Shown piece after piece: positions 44,382 through 53,639 of a stretch of DNA of 64,000 bases (position 1 is the first letter of the stretch; every line of letters begins with the position of its first letter). The position numbers were made by a program, and so were the translations under genes. The notes beneath the pieces were generated by a model that saw nothing but the letters and a program-made list of their open reading frames with translations, was not told the DNA's origin and ran no database searches. This DNA comes from Porphyromonadaceae bacterium H1 (lineage in GTDB: Bacteria; Bacteroidota; Bacteroidia; Bacteroidales; Paludibacteraceae): positions 48,850-112,849 of the forward strand of contig BDEJ01000043.1 of assembly GCA_001653155.1 (NCBI GenBank), written 5' to 3'.

Positions 44382-45488
44382 ATGTCCTTTGTTTTAATTA
44401 TTACGATTCTCTGCGCGGTAACTTACAGTTTTTTTATTGCCTGTTTACTATGCGGCTGGAAACGTATAAGACCTTTTGCATACGACAAGAAAAACTCCGC
44501 TCGACTCTCCTCGGGAGCTGTTTCCGTCGTAGTGGCCTGCCGAAACGAGGCAAAAAGGCTACCGATACTCCTCGCCTGCTTGAAGAAACAAAGCGTAAAG
44601 GATTTCGAACTGTTGTTGGTAAACGACCACTCCACGGACAACACTTGGGAAGTGATGCAGGCAGCAGCTCTCGAGATTCCTCGAACACGACTTATCAATG
44701 CCAAATCTCCGGGCAAAAAGAAAGCTCTGCAAGAAGGTATCGAAGCTGCCTCTGGAACTTTCATTCTCTGTACCGATGCCGACTGTCAGCCGGGAGAACA
44801 CTGGATAGCTTGCATCGAAAATTTTCAAATTCATGAAGACTGTGATCTGATTATCGGAGGTATCAAAGCTCTCTCCGACAGCCGACTCTTTTCTCGCTTG
44901 GAAGAGGTCGAATTTCTCTCCCTTCTCACAGCCGGAGCCGGAGCTGCGGGTATCGGTCAAGCGATACTCTGTAACGGAGCCAATCTCGCTTTCAAGAAAG
45001 AAGCCTGGCTCCGTAATCGCAGGAAACTCCATCCGGAGTTTCGTTCGGGCGACGATATCTTCCTCTTGCAGAGCATCGCTGCCGAAGGAGGACGAATCCG
45101 CTACCTCAAAGCCCCCGAGGCTCTTGTAGCTACCCCTTTGACAGGTAGAGTTTCTGCTTTCTTCCGGCAACGGATTCGCTGGGCTTCGAAATCACCCGCC
45201 TATCGCAAGCCGGCTCTCATAGCCAGTGCCTGCATCGTTACCGCAAGTGCAATTTTACAAGTCTGCCTGTTTATCGGAAGCTTCTTCGAAAGCGCATACG
45301 CCTTCCTGTTCGCAGCTTTCTTCCTCCTGAAGTACCTGCTCGACACTGCGCTACTCCATCAGAGCCGACATTTTTTTGGACTCAAAAAACTCTACATACC
45401 GGCCTTCCTCCTCTCCCTCTGCTATCCTTTTTACATCGTTGCCGCAGCGGCTACTGCCCTTCTTTTCAAAACAGAAAAATGGAAGTAA
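44382..45488 (+). CDS. Membrane-associated family 2 glycosyltransferase
   Basis: The 368-residue protein has an N-terminal membrane helix (3-22), a GT2 domain (VSVVVACRNEAKRLPILLACL near 47, LLLVNDHSTDNT near 78, CTDADCQPG near 131, the DD of RSGDDIFLL near 224, and RQRIRW near 264 of the QxxRW type), and about three C-terminal membrane helices (near 283-365). It probably makes or extends a surface polysaccharide from a nucleotide sugar on the cytoplasmic face. Substrate cannot be read. Confidence 0.9.
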   Translation: MSFVLIITILCAVTYSFFIACLLCGWKRIRPFAYDKKNSARLSSGAVSVVVACRNEAKRLPILLACLKKQSVKDFELLLVNDHSTDNTWEVMQAAALEIPRTRLINAKSPGKKKALQEGIEAASGTFILCTDADCQPGEHWIACIENFQIHEDCDLIIGGIKALSDSRLFSRLEEVEFLSLLTAGAGAAGIGQAILCNGANLAFKKEAWLRNRRKLHPEFRSGDDIFLLQSIAAEGGRIRYLKAPEALVATPLTGRVSAFFRQRIRWASKSPAYRKPALIASACIVTASAILQVCLFIGSFFESAYAFLFAAFFLLKYLLDTALLHQSRHFFGLKKLYIPAFLLSLCYPFYIVAAAATALLFKTEKWK

Positions 45489-45490
45489 AA

Positions 45491-45521
45491 TTTGCAGAAT
45501 AAAAAAAAATACTTACCTTTA
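45491..45521 (+). promoter_or_regulatory. Promoter of ssb
   Basis: TTTG (45491-45494), 19 bp of mostly A, TACCTTTA (45514-45521). The -7 variant is the same as at the GT2 gene. Confidence 0.6.
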
Positions 45522-45560
45522 CCGTCGACAACCTGAAACATTAATTAAAATCTTGCAAGT

Positions 45561-46001
45561 ATGTCGATCAACAAAGTAATCTTAGTAGGCAACGTCGGGA
45601 AGGATCCGGAAGTACGCTATCTGGATAAAAACGTGGCTGTAGCAAACTTCCCTTTGGCTACAACCGAGCGCGGGTACACCATGCAAAACGGAACGCAAGT
45701 GCCGGAACGCACCGAATGGCACAACATCGTCGTATGGCGAGGCTTGGCCGAACTGGCTGAGAAATACATCCGGAAAGGTACACAGCTCTACGTAGAGGGT
45801 AAATTACAAACCCGGTCCTGGGAAAAAGACGGTGTAAAACGCTACGTTACCGAAATCTACGCTGAGAACGTTCAGCTCCTCGGTAAACGCTCCGATTCGA
45901 GCGATAGCTCCGCAAACAACTCCTCAGCAGGACACACTTCCAGTCCGGCTCCTGAGAGTGAAAGCCCGATGGAAAACATCGAAGACGACCTGCCCTTTTA
46001 A
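45561..46001 (+). CDS. ssb: Single-stranded DNA-binding protein
   Basis: The 146-residue protein has the OB fold typical of SSB (MSINKVILVGNVGKDPEVRY, ERTEWHNIVVWRGLAELAEKYIRKGTQLYVEGKLQTRSW), a Ser/Asn-rich linker (100-135), and the acidic protein-docking tip IEDDLPF. It coats single-stranded DNA in replication and repair. It is a single gene with its own promoter, followed by a long perfect hairpin. Confidence 0.96.
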   Translation: MSINKVILVGNVGKDPEVRYLDKNVAVANFPLATTERGYTMQNGTQVPERTEWHNIVVWRGLAELAEKYIRKGTQLYVEGKLQTRSWEKDGVKRYVTEIYAENVQLLGKRSDSSDSSANNSSAGHTSSPAPESESPMENIEDDLPF

Positions 46002-46037
46002 AGCGGGGGAGGAAAATTACACCTCCTGAGTCAAACG

Positions 46038-46084
46038 AAACATCAAAGGCTTGTATCCAGTTGCGGAACAAGCCTTTGATGTTT
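46038..46084 (+). terminator. Hairpin after ssb
   Basis: A perfect 17-bp inverted repeat (46038-46054 with 46068-46084; outer bases AAACATCAAAGG) lies 37 bp after the ssb stop and 72 bp before the convergent lipoprotein gene's stop. It probably ends transcription in both directions; no long T-run is present. Confidence 0.6.
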
Positions 46085-46155
46085 ATACAAAAAAGAAACC
46101 GTATGGAAACTTTCTGCTTCGCATACGGCTTACTTTCTTTGATGTATTGGAAATC

Positions 46156-46542
46156 TTACTTCAATTTTTCCAAATTAATTGTAACTTCGTTGAATTTCAA
46201 GGACATTTTTTCTCCCTTGTTGCTTACCGTTCCTGTAACATCGTTGGTTGATTGCCCTTTATCGTTTTTAATACCCTTAATAGTAATTGTTCCGGTCTTA
46301 CCATCTTGAGATACAACGGACCAGCTACTACCGGTTATATTCACAAGACCACTTGCTTCAAATGTAGTTGCAGTAAAACTTGCAGTCCAAGAGTCGTTAT
46401 CACTATCTTTACCGGAATACTTTTGTATTTTAACAATATTGTTTTTAAGAACAACGGACATATCTTCTGCTTCCGGAGCACAAGACTGGAAAGAAACAAC
46501 AGCGGCAAAAGCCACTAATAAGGGAAACACTAGTTTTTTCAT
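46156..46542 (-). CDS. Small lipoprotein, unknown
   Basis: The 128-residue product has a lipoprotein signal (lipobox SFQSC, Cys21) and then an all-beta-looking domain with alternating polar/hydrophobic strands (TASFTATTFEASGLVNITG, TGTITIKGIKND, MSLKFNEVTINLEKL). No family is recognised. It starts 38 bp after another lipoprotein gene and is likely co-transcribed. Confidence 0.75.
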   Translation of the reverse strand: MKKLVFPLLVAFAAVVSFQSCAPEAEDMSVVLKNNIVKIQKYSGKDSDNDSWTASFTATTFEASGLVNITGSSWSVVSQDGKTGTITIKGIKNDKGQSTNDVTGTVSNKGEKMSLKFNEVTINLEKLK

Positions 46543-46580
46543 TTTTCTAAATTTTAATTGATTTATAGTTCGATTTGTTT

Positions 46581-47012
46581 TTAGTCTTCAAAGCCCATCT
46601 TTCTTCTTTTTTCTCTGGCTTTTTCTTCTTTAGCTTCGTCCTTAAGTTGCTTCAAGGTCTTTACTTCTTCCTCTACTACAGCCGGAACTTCTTCTTTTTT
46701 CGGTTCTTCTTTTTTTACGGCTGGTGCGGCAGGCTTTACAGCAGCTTTTTTTACAGCAGCTTTTGTAGGAGCTACCTTTTTAGCAGCAGCTTCGGCCATA
46801 GCCAAGGAATCGGCTACAAAAGCTTCGCGCAACTTGAGAGAGTCGGCCACAAAAGCAGCACGCACCGAGTCGGCATAAGCTTGTTTGGCCTCAACGGCAG
46901 CAATGGAGTCAAGACGAGCCTTTTCGGCTGCTTCTTGTTTGGCCTTGCTGTTACCACATGAAGCCGTAAGAATCATAACTGCAAGCGCAGCAAATAACAT
47001 TGTTTTTTTCAT
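46581..47012 (-). CDS. Ala/Lys-rich repeat lipoprotein, unknown
   Basis: The 143-residue product has a lipobox LTASC (Cys19). A helical Ala-rich region (25-75) with repeated A-D-S-hydrophobic units (ADSVRAAFVADSLKLREAF, VADSLAMAEA) is followed by a Lys/Ala/Pro-rich linker (78-118) and a charged tail (KEEKAREKRRKMGFED). This looks like a periplasmic spacer or wall-binding lipoprotein. It has a clear promoter upstream. Function is unknown. Confidence 0.78.
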   Translation of the reverse strand: MKKTMLFAALAVMILTASCGNSKAKQEAAEKARLDSIAAVEAKQAYADSVRAAFVADSLKLREAFVADSLAMAEAAAKKVAPTKAAVKKAAVKPAAPAVKKEEPKKEEVPAVVEEEVKTLKQLKDEAKEEKAREKRRKMGFED

Positions 47013-47135
47013 ATAGTTTTAATTGTTTTAGTTTACTTTCCTGCTCTGGAGGCTTTGCAGGTCTTGCCTTAGATGTATTTTTATTAATCCAAAAATCTTT
47101 TCATAACGAAACAAGCTCTTAAACAAAGTACAGCG

Positions 47136-47167
47136 CAAAGTTACATATAAATAATTTAACTGACAAA
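47136..47167 (-). promoter_or_regulatory. Promoter of the two lipoprotein genes
   Basis: On the minus strand TTTG (47164-47167), 20 bp, TAACTTTG (47136-47143) is a full consensus match. The leader would be about 115 nt. Confidence 0.7.
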
Positions 47168-47233
47168 AAGTTAACGATAAAACCGAGATTTTATTACATC
47201 TGCATACACAAAGAGGAAAACACAGATATTTTT

Positions 47234-48523
47234 TCATTGCTTGCTAACTGTTTTTACCCCGATGAGACGATCGTAACGCTCGCCCCAAGGACGGTAATAT
47301 ACGTAAATCGCATACTCATTACCTGTTTGCCAATGGCTTCCTTCCACTCGTTCTACCGAGACCTTGCCTGTATTCTTGGAAACAAACCAATATTGATAAT
47401 TGTATCCGCCTTGCTTCAGCAGGCTGTGGTAGAAATATTTTTTATTTTCAAAATCATATTGCATACGCGACTCGGCTCCTATCAGGTTGTAGTTTAAATC
47501 CCCCCCGATATAGACATCTCCATCAAAAAAGGGTTCGGCTTCCAAGGTGAAGAAAACCCGGACATAATCCGACCCGGTATCCGAATCGCGAAAACCTTCT
47601 TGTGTATTGATAACACTACGTCCGTTCACATCGGGTTCGAAGCTGTAGAAACTTCCGTTTCGCAGCAAGTCGGGATAGAGGAAAGCATCGTAATACGGAC
47701 GATCATAAGCTATTTTATCCACCCCGATACCCACTGTATATAGCGACGAAATATCGAAACGACGATACTCGTTACCTCCTTCAAAAATAAGCTTGGGATT
47801 GTTGATGTAACTAAGTTTAGAGGCTGCAATGAAGGTGGGTTTGATATCGGTCACTTCATTGTCGCTGCGTCGATTCTGACGTACCGTAACCTTCAGGTCT
47901 CGGTTGGCGTCCAATATATTGTAGCCCGAGAGGTTGATGTGAAAATCCAGTTGTTGCAAGCGACGGTTAAGCTCTACATCGGTATTTCCACGTATCGTAG
48001 CTACAACATCGACCTTCGGTTCCACTACGGAAAAACAAAACTGAGCGACCGGAGTTTCGGGCTTATCTTCAAATATCTGCAACACGTAATTCCCCGAAAT
48101 GCGAAACTGCATATCCCGATTGGGTATTTCGAGTTTATAATGTGTGTAAGGAATGGCCGTAGCATTGGAGATACGGCTGTCGTTGATCTGCAGCGTAGTG
48201 AATCCGTTCAGATACTCCATCTCACTGATGTTCGAGCGTGTCCAGTCGGCATTGCAATGAATCACCCGATACGTATAGAAACGGTTGTCGTGAGACAACT
48301 CGTCAAAACTCAACTCAATGACATCTTTCCCATTAAGCTCTAACAAATCGGAGGTATAGGTATCGCCACTAAGAACAGCTCGTAAAGTCTTTATCTTGGG
48401 ATCAAAGATACGGGTACGGAAGACCTCCTCGCGAGCCAGAAGACCTCTCGGAACAAGAAAAAGAAAGGAAGCGACAAGAACAGCTACCAACTTCATTCCA
48501 TACCTACATACAGCAATTTGCAT
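47234..48523 (-). CDS. Type IX secretion system Plug homologue (former DUF5103)
   Basis: The 429-residue protein has a signal peptide ending near LAREE (start at the first Met or at Met10, MKLVAV) and beta-rich domains of the DUF5103/Plug type: GDTYTSDLLELNGKDVIELSFDEL, YRVIHCNADWTRSNISEMEYLNGF, YTHYKLEIPNRDMQFRISGNYVL, GEN-like HINLSGYNILDANRDLKV, and the C-terminal YNYQYWF and YVYYRPWGERYDRLIG. In T9SS the Plug closes the periplasmic side of the SprA translocon. The presence of the gene implies a T9SS in this organism. Confidence 0.82.
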   Translation of the reverse strand: MQIAVCRYGMKLVAVLVASFLFLVPRGLLAREEVFRTRIFDPKIKTLRAVLSGDTYTSDLLELNGKDVIELSFDELSHDNRFYTYRVIHCNADWTRSNISEMEYLNGFTTLQINDSRISNATAIPYTHYKLEIPNRDMQFRISGNYVLQIFEDKPETPVAQFCFSVVEPKVDVVATIRGNTDVELNRRLQQLDFHINLSGYNILDANRDLKVTVRQNRRSDNEVTDIKPTFIAASKLSYINNPKLIFEGGNEYRRFDISSLYTVGIGVDKIAYDRPYYDAFLYPDLLRNGSFYSFEPDVNGRSVINTQEGFRDSDTGSDYVRVFFTLEAEPFFDGDVYIGGDLNYNLIGAESRMQYDFENKKYFYHSLLKQGGYNYQYWFVSKNTGKVSVERVEGSHWQTGNEYAIYVYYRPWGERYDRLIGVKTVSKQ

Positions 48524-48610
48524 AAACAGCGAATGATGAAAAATGCCCCAAACAATTGTCGTGCCAAGTTGTGACAGGAAACCCCAAAATCGCAGTCGTA
48601 CAACTAAACT

Positions 48611-50806
48611 CTATCTGGTGAATAGCAGCTCACGGTATTTAGGCAGGGGCCATAGTTCATTGTCCACCACCAGCTCCAATTTGTCTATCTGATAGCGAAT
48701 GGAAGGGAGAAAGGGCAGGACCTTATCGTGATAAGCCACAGCCTTATCTCTTTCACTTTCAATCTTATTCGCAAATTTACGTTCATTTACCATAGCCGAT
48801 ACGTCCTGTCTGATCGCTGCAATACGCTCAGCAAGCTCTTCGGCCAAAGCCATGTCTATCTCGGCCATCTTATTGGCCTTATCCTCCGGATAAACCTGCT
48901 TGATTTTATATATATTATCGAGAAGCAGGGCCTGATATTTAGTCGCAACCGGAATAACATGATTCATCGCCAAGTCGCCAAGAACCCGCGCTTCTATCTG
49001 TATTTTTTTTGTATAGGTCTCCCATTTCACCTCATTGCGGGCATAGAGTTCTTTTTCGGTATGCACTCCGGTTTCGACAAACATCTTGATACTTTCCGGC
49101 GCCGTGTAAGCTTCAAAAATAAGAGGGACGCTCGTCTGGCAATCCAAACCTCGTCTTCGAGCCTCTTCCTTCCACTCGTCGCTGTAGCCATTGCCGTCGA
49201 AACGAATGGCTTTACTCTCCTTAATATACCTTTTCAGCAAGTCGAAAACCGCTTTTTCTTTCGAGACTCCCGCAGCAATTTTAGCATCGTACTCAGCCTT
49301 GAACTCATTGAGCTGAGCTGCTACAACGCTGTTTAAAACAGTCATCGCCGAAGAACAATTTGCCGAAGAGCCTACGGCCCGAAACTCAAAACGATTGCCT
49401 GTGAAAGCGAAGGGAGAGGTTCGGTTGCGATCGGTATTATCAAGCAGCACTTCCGGAATGTGGGCAATGCCAAGTTTCATTTTCTTTTTGGCATCTACTA
49501 CGATAGCTTCTTCACTGGTACTGTGCTCCAGCTTGTCCAGCACAGAGGATATCTGAGAGCCCAGAAACACGGAAATTATTGCCGGAGGAGCCTCATTGGC
49601 TCCCAAACGGTGCGCATTCTGAGCCGACATAATAGATGCTTTAAGTAAGGCATTGTGCCGATGCACGGCCACTAAAGTATTTACTAAAAAAGTGATGAAG
49701 CGCAGGTTTTCCTCGGGATTCTTTCCAGGGGTGAGCAAGCCAACACCGGTATCTGTACCTAAAGACCAGTTGTTATGCTTCCCCGATCCGTTTACTCCGG
49801 CAAAAGGTTTCTCATGAAGCAAAACCCGGAAATCGTGCCGACGGGCAACGCGCTTCATCAGAGCCATTATCAGCAGATTTTGATCTATAGCCAGCCCCGT
49901 TTCACTGAATATGGGGGCCAATTCAAATTGATTGGGAGCTACCTCGTTATGCCTTGTTTTAAGCGGTATGGCATATTTATAAGCCTCATATTCAAGATCC
50001 TTCATGAAAGCCTGAACGCGCGTAGGAACCGAACCGAAATAGTGGTCTTCGAGTTGTTGATTTTTAGCGCTCTCATGTCCCATCAGAGTCCGTCCGGTGA
50101 GTACCAGATCGGGGCGGGCTGCATACAACCCGTTATCAATCAAAAAGTACTCCTGTTCCCAGCCTAAGTAAGAATATACTTTTTTTATTTTGGAATCAAA
50201 AATCTGAGCAACACTCGTAGCAGCCTTATCCACAGCCGATAAGGCTTTCAGCAGCGGAGTTTTATAGTCGAGAGCCTCACCCGTGTAGGAAATGAATACG
50301 GTAGGGATGCACAAGGTATCGTCAACGATAAAGGCGGGCGATGCAGGATCCCAAGCGGTATACCCGCGAGCCTCGAAAGTGTTTCTTATTCCTCCGCTGG
50401 GAAAACTGGAAGCATCCGGCTCCTGTTGAGCAAGAATCTTGCCTGAAAACTCTTCTATAATATTTCCTCCGGGCACATCTGCATATTCAATAAAAGAGTC
50501 ATGCTTTTCGGCTGTCCCTTCCGTAAGCGGCTGAAACCAGTGCGTATAGTGAGTAGCTCCCATTTCAATAGCCCAGTTTTTCATCCCGGCGGCCACGTGA
50601 TCAGCAATGTCTCGGTCGAGAACGCCCCCTTTATCAATGGCGTCACTAATCGTTTTCAAGGTCTCTTTGGAAAGAAACTTAGACATTTGCTTGCGGTTAA
50701 AGACATACTTCCCGTAATATTCGGTTAGCGACTTATCCGGAGCTACTACAGGAATGGCCTTCCTTTTAAAAGCTTCTTCCACTACTTTAAATCTCAACAT
50801 TGGCAT
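48611..50806 (-). CDS. glnN: Glutamine synthetase type III
   Basis: The 731-residue enzyme is the GSIII form found in Bacteroides, far larger than GSI. Motifs: MGATHYTHWFQPLT near 78, FPSGGIRNTFEARGYTAWDP near 136, KTRHNEVAPNQFELAPIFSE near 280, HEKPFAGVNGSGKHNNWSLGTD near 333, EAPPAIISVFLG near 402, and NRTSPFAFTGNRFEFRAVGSSAN near 458. It makes glutamine from glutamate and ammonia. The upstream gap (298 bp) is shared with a divergent gene. Confidence 0.97.
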   Translation of the reverse strand: MPMLRFKVVEEAFKRKAIPVVAPDKSLTEYYGKYVFNRKQMSKFLSKETLKTISDAIDKGGVLDRDIADHVAAGMKNWAIEMGATHYTHWFQPLTEGTAEKHDSFIEYADVPGGNIIEEFSGKILAQQEPDASSFPSGGIRNTFEARGYTAWDPASPAFIVDDTLCIPTVFISYTGEALDYKTPLLKALSAVDKAATSVAQIFDSKIKKVYSYLGWEQEYFLIDNGLYAARPDLVLTGRTLMGHESAKNQQLEDHYFGSVPTRVQAFMKDLEYEAYKYAIPLKTRHNEVAPNQFELAPIFSETGLAIDQNLLIMALMKRVARRHDFRVLLHEKPFAGVNGSGKHNNWSLGTDTGVGLLTPGKNPEENLRFITFLVNTLVAVHRHNALLKASIMSAQNAHRLGANEAPPAIISVFLGSQISSVLDKLEHSTSEEAIVVDAKKKMKLGIAHIPEVLLDNTDRNRTSPFAFTGNRFEFRAVGSSANCSSAMTVLNSVVAAQLNEFKAEYDAKIAAGVSKEKAVFDLLKRYIKESKAIRFDGNGYSDEWKEEARRRGLDCQTSVPLIFEAYTAPESIKMFVETGVHTEKELYARNEVKWETYTKKIQIEARVLGDLAMNHVIPVATKYQALLLDNIYKIKQVYPEDKANKMAEIDMALAEELAERIAAIRQDVSAMVNERKFANKIESERDKAVAYHDKVLPFLPSIRYQIDKLELVVDNELWPLPKYRELLFTR

Positions 50807-50877
50807 GATTTTCTTCTTTTACAAATGGCTGTTTTTAACGAGACTGTCTCTTTTTGGAGGAAAGACATCCAAAAGCG

Positions 50878-50885
50878 CAAAATTA
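50878..50885 (-). promoter_or_regulatory. Candidate -7 element of glnN
   Basis: TAATTTTG on the minus strand fits TAnnTTTG, 72 bp before the glnN start. No TTG is found at the right distance. Confidence 0.35.
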
Positions 50886-51064
50886 TAACAAAAATGACTG
50901 AAATCCATAAGGCAAAGGATATTTTATTTCAATTTTATTTCCTCCCTCGAAAGTAGAGCCGATAGGCTTTACTCCCTCTCTAACGAAACAAAAAAACACG
51001 TGCCAAAGACGCTTTCTGAAATTTTTCCGCAAGCAACTCTTGCCCAAATCCCGTTTTTTTTATA

Positions 51065-51072
51065 TATCTTTG
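51065..51072 (+). promoter_or_regulatory. -7 element of the GT5-like gene
   Basis: TATCTTTG matches the consensus; the nearest TTG (51040-51042) lies 22 bp upstream. The start codon is 33 bp downstream. Confidence 0.5.
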
Positions 51073-51104
51073 CAATTTCAAATTTTTTCTTTGACTGAAA
51101 AGTT

Positions 51105-51920
51105 ATGAAAAGAGCAAACAAAATTCTGTACATTTCGCAAGAAATTTTCCCGTATTTACCCGAATCGGAACTGGCGAACATGGGGCGCTATCTCCCTCAA
51201 GCAGCGCAAGACCTGGGACGCGAAACCCGGACTTTCATGCCTCGCTTCGGAGCTGTAAACGAACGACGCAATCAACTGCACGAGGTCATCCGCCTCTCCG
51301 GGATGAACCTCATCATCGACGACACGGACCACCCCTTGATTATTAAGGTTGCCTCAATACAGTCTGCTCGAATGCAGGTTTATTTCATCGATAACGAAGA
51401 CTACTTCCAAAGAAAAAACACAATAGCCGACGACGACGGAACAGAATACGAAGACAACGACGAACGCAGCATTTTCTTCGCACGCGGGGTGATGGAAACG
51501 GTCAAGAAACTCCGCTGGACACCGGACGTTGTACATTGCCAAGGCTGGATGACCGCATTGATACCTCTCTACATCAAAAAAGCTTACAACGACGAACCTT
51601 TCTTTAAAAACTCGAAAATCGTTTACTCCCTCTTCGACGACAAGTTTGAAAACAAGTTCCGCCCCATATTCAATGAAAAGTTACTCCTGGACGGCATCAC
51701 AAAAAACGACACGAAAATACTGCGAAACTCCAAAGATATTGACTACGAAACATTGACAAAACTCGGTATTTATTTCTCCGATGCGGTCATCGTGTCGACT
51801 CCTAACCCCAATGCTGAACTGCTCGAATACGCTACACGACAAAAAAAGAAGATACTTCCTTACGTCGCAAAAGAAGACTATGGCGAGGAATTTGTGAATT
51901 TTTATGATAGTTTGGTGTAA
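51105..51920 (+). CDS. Half-length glycogen/starch synthase-like protein (GT5 N-terminal domain)
   Basis: The 271-residue protein resembles only the N-terminal Rossmann domain of GT5 glycogen synthases: KILYISQEIFPYLPESELANMGRYLPQAAQDLGRE in place of the KxGGL loop, TRTFMPRFGAVNER, and VVHCQGWMTALIPLYIKKAY. Bacterial glycogen synthases have about 480 residues, so the C-terminal half with the ADP-glucose site is absent. The same short form is known in other Bacteroidetes, so it is not a chance truncation. It may bind glucan or pair with another protein. A lipoprotein gene follows at 50 bp. Confidence 0.75.
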   Translation: MKRANKILYISQEIFPYLPESELANMGRYLPQAAQDLGRETRTFMPRFGAVNERRNQLHEVIRLSGMNLIIDDTDHPLIIKVASIQSARMQVYFIDNEDYFQRKNTIADDDGTEYEDNDERSIFFARGVMETVKKLRWTPDVVHCQGWMTALIPLYIKKAYNDEPFFKNSKIVYSLFDDKFENKFRPIFNEKLLLDGITKNDTKILRNSKDIDYETLTKLGIYFSDAVIVSTPNPNAELLEYATRQKKKILPYVAKEDYGEEFVNFYDSLV

Positions 51921-51970
51921 GACTTTACTCTATTTGTCGTTAATTTTGCGGCACTAAAAAACAAGCTTAA

Positions 51971-53323
51971 ATGAGACGTTTTCTTTTGGGTGTGTTCGCA
52001 CTCTCAGTTCTTTTTCTTGCATCCTGTAAAAACGATGTGCCCGATATCGGTTCAAGCATTCAACCCGGATCGGATCTTATTGAGTTTGCTGCCGACACTT
52101 TCCATTTGGCGACGGACACCATGCTAATAAACTCCATCTACACCCTGCCGGATTCTTTCTTGTTGGGATACTTTCACAATGAGAAATACGGATCGACACA
52201 GGCCGAAATCTTCGCTCAGTTGAAAGCTCCCATTGGCTTTGTCTTTCGGAAAGGGGTGAAAATGGACTCTGCCGCTATCGTGTTTTCATATTATTCGTGG
52301 TTTGGCGACGGAAATTCACCGATGCGAATCAACATTTACGAAATGAAGGGAAAACCCTTCACATTTTCGGGGCTTTACCCAAGCAGTATAGATCCGAGTG
52401 AGTATGCCGATTTCACAAAACCTTTGGCCTCGCAGGTTATCCTCCCGAAAGATACAATGCGAGGAGATTCTACTCAAGTATTCTTCAAACTGTCGAAAGA
52501 ATTTGTACAGCGCTTTCTGCCCGACACAGCGAAAAATACGACCTACGCAAGCGATGCCAACTTCTTCAACTTTTTCAAGGGTATTTATATAAACTCCGAC
52601 TTTGGGACTTCGGCTTTGCTGGCCATTCGAAACATCCGACTGAACTATTACTACAGTTACAAGGTAAAGACAGCGGACAGCACTTATACCATTTCGCAGG
52701 TACTCTCTTTCCCCGCAAACAACGAGGTTCGGCAAGTAAACCGGATTTTACACCCCAACAGAAAAGAAATGCTTGCCCCTGAAGCAGGCTTGACCTATAT
52801 TTCATCTCCCGCCAATATCTTCACACGGGTAAGAATCCCTATCGAACGCATAGCCGCCCGCATTAACGACAGCATCCCCAATGCTAACATCGTAATAAAC
52901 ACGGCAAACATTAAAATGGAGATTGCAAATCGCGATAATTCGAAGTACGGCATCCCACTACCCAGGTACGCAATGCTGATTCGTGAAAAGACCTTCAGAT
53001 CGATGCAAAAAAACAAGATACCTACGAGTCTTACGGATACTACAGCCGTTTATGCCGAACTGGACTCTGCCAAACACTATGTATTCGATTTGAGACGCCT
53101 GCTGGCTACAGAACTGCAGCTGGCAAAGAAAAAAGGACAAGCTCCATCTCAATCTCTGGATATGGTACTGATGCCCTTCACCCCTGTGCACTCCAAAGTT
53201 TCAGGCTCAAGAGAAAATATAGCTTGGGGTAAACACATGATCCCCATGAGTGCAGCCACAATACGAAGTGGGGCAAATACGGAGAGTCCCATGAGGATAA
53301 AAGTGGTATACAGCGGCTTCTGA
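51971..53323 (+). CDS. DUF4270 lipoprotein
   Basis: The 450-residue product has a lipobox FLASC (Cys19) and then the DUF4270 pattern: NDVPDIGSSIQPGSDLIEFAADTF, SFLLGYFHNEKYGSTQAEIFAQL, GIYINSDF near 214, LAPEAGLTYISSPANIFTRVRIP near 280, and the closing MTSPMRIKVVYSGF-like end. The family is Bacteroidetes-specific, predicted at the outer membrane, function unknown. A -7 candidate TAATTTTG (51941-51948) lies in the gap after the GT5-like gene. Confidence 0.85.
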   Translation: MRRFLLGVFALSVLFLASCKNDVPDIGSSIQPGSDLIEFAADTFHLATDTMLINSIYTLPDSFLLGYFHNEKYGSTQAEIFAQLKAPIGFVFRKGVKMDSAAIVFSYYSWFGDGNSPMRINIYEMKGKPFTFSGLYPSSIDPSEYADFTKPLASQVILPKDTMRGDSTQVFFKLSKEFVQRFLPDTAKNTTYASDANFFNFFKGIYINSDFGTSALLAIRNIRLNYYYSYKVKTADSTYTISQVLSFPANNEVRQVNRILHPNRKEMLAPEAGLTYISSPANIFTRVRIPIERIAARINDSIPNANIVINTANIKMEIANRDNSKYGIPLPRYAMLIREKTFRSMQKNKIPTSLTDTTAVYAELDSAKHYVFDLRRLLATELQLAKKKGQAPSQSLDMVLMPFTPVHSKVSGSRENIAWGKHMIPMSAATIRSGANTESPMRIKVVYSGF

Positions 53324-53639
53324 TTACAGCTTTTCCCGAAGAAACACGAACCGGCTCCTTTGAGCAACAGGCATCCTCACAATTAGGTATCCTTAGAAAA
53401 GAGGATTAAAATCAGCCTTGCGGCAGGACAGTTTCCCGGCCACACAAGACCTTTACCACAAGCCTCAAAATACCTAAAAATGATTATTGCGGAAAAAATT
53501 CCGTAATATATTGCCGCATTGGATACAATATATTACCTTTGCAGGGTCATTCTTCCACGACAGAACTGCTTTATTGCAGCAAAGAGGAAGATATATGTCA
53601 TAATTGCACCAAGCTAAATAAAATCTAAAACTAAAATTT
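53324..53639. other. 316-bp intergenic region with the frd promoter
   Basis: Apart from the promoter at its right-hand part nothing is recognised. No clear terminator follows the DUF4270 gene. Confidence 0.5.
53511..53541 (+). promoter_or_regulatory. Promoter of the fumarate reductase operon
   Basis: TTG (53511-53513), 20 bp, TACCTTTG (53534-53541): full consensus. The leader would be about 90 nt. Confidence 0.75.

Noticed and set aside
47028..47237. 69-codon minus-strand frame after the Plug gene
   Set aside because: It overlaps the Plug stop codon by four bases but has a Cys/Leu-rich composition with no signal, and it contains the promoter of the next gene (47136-47167).
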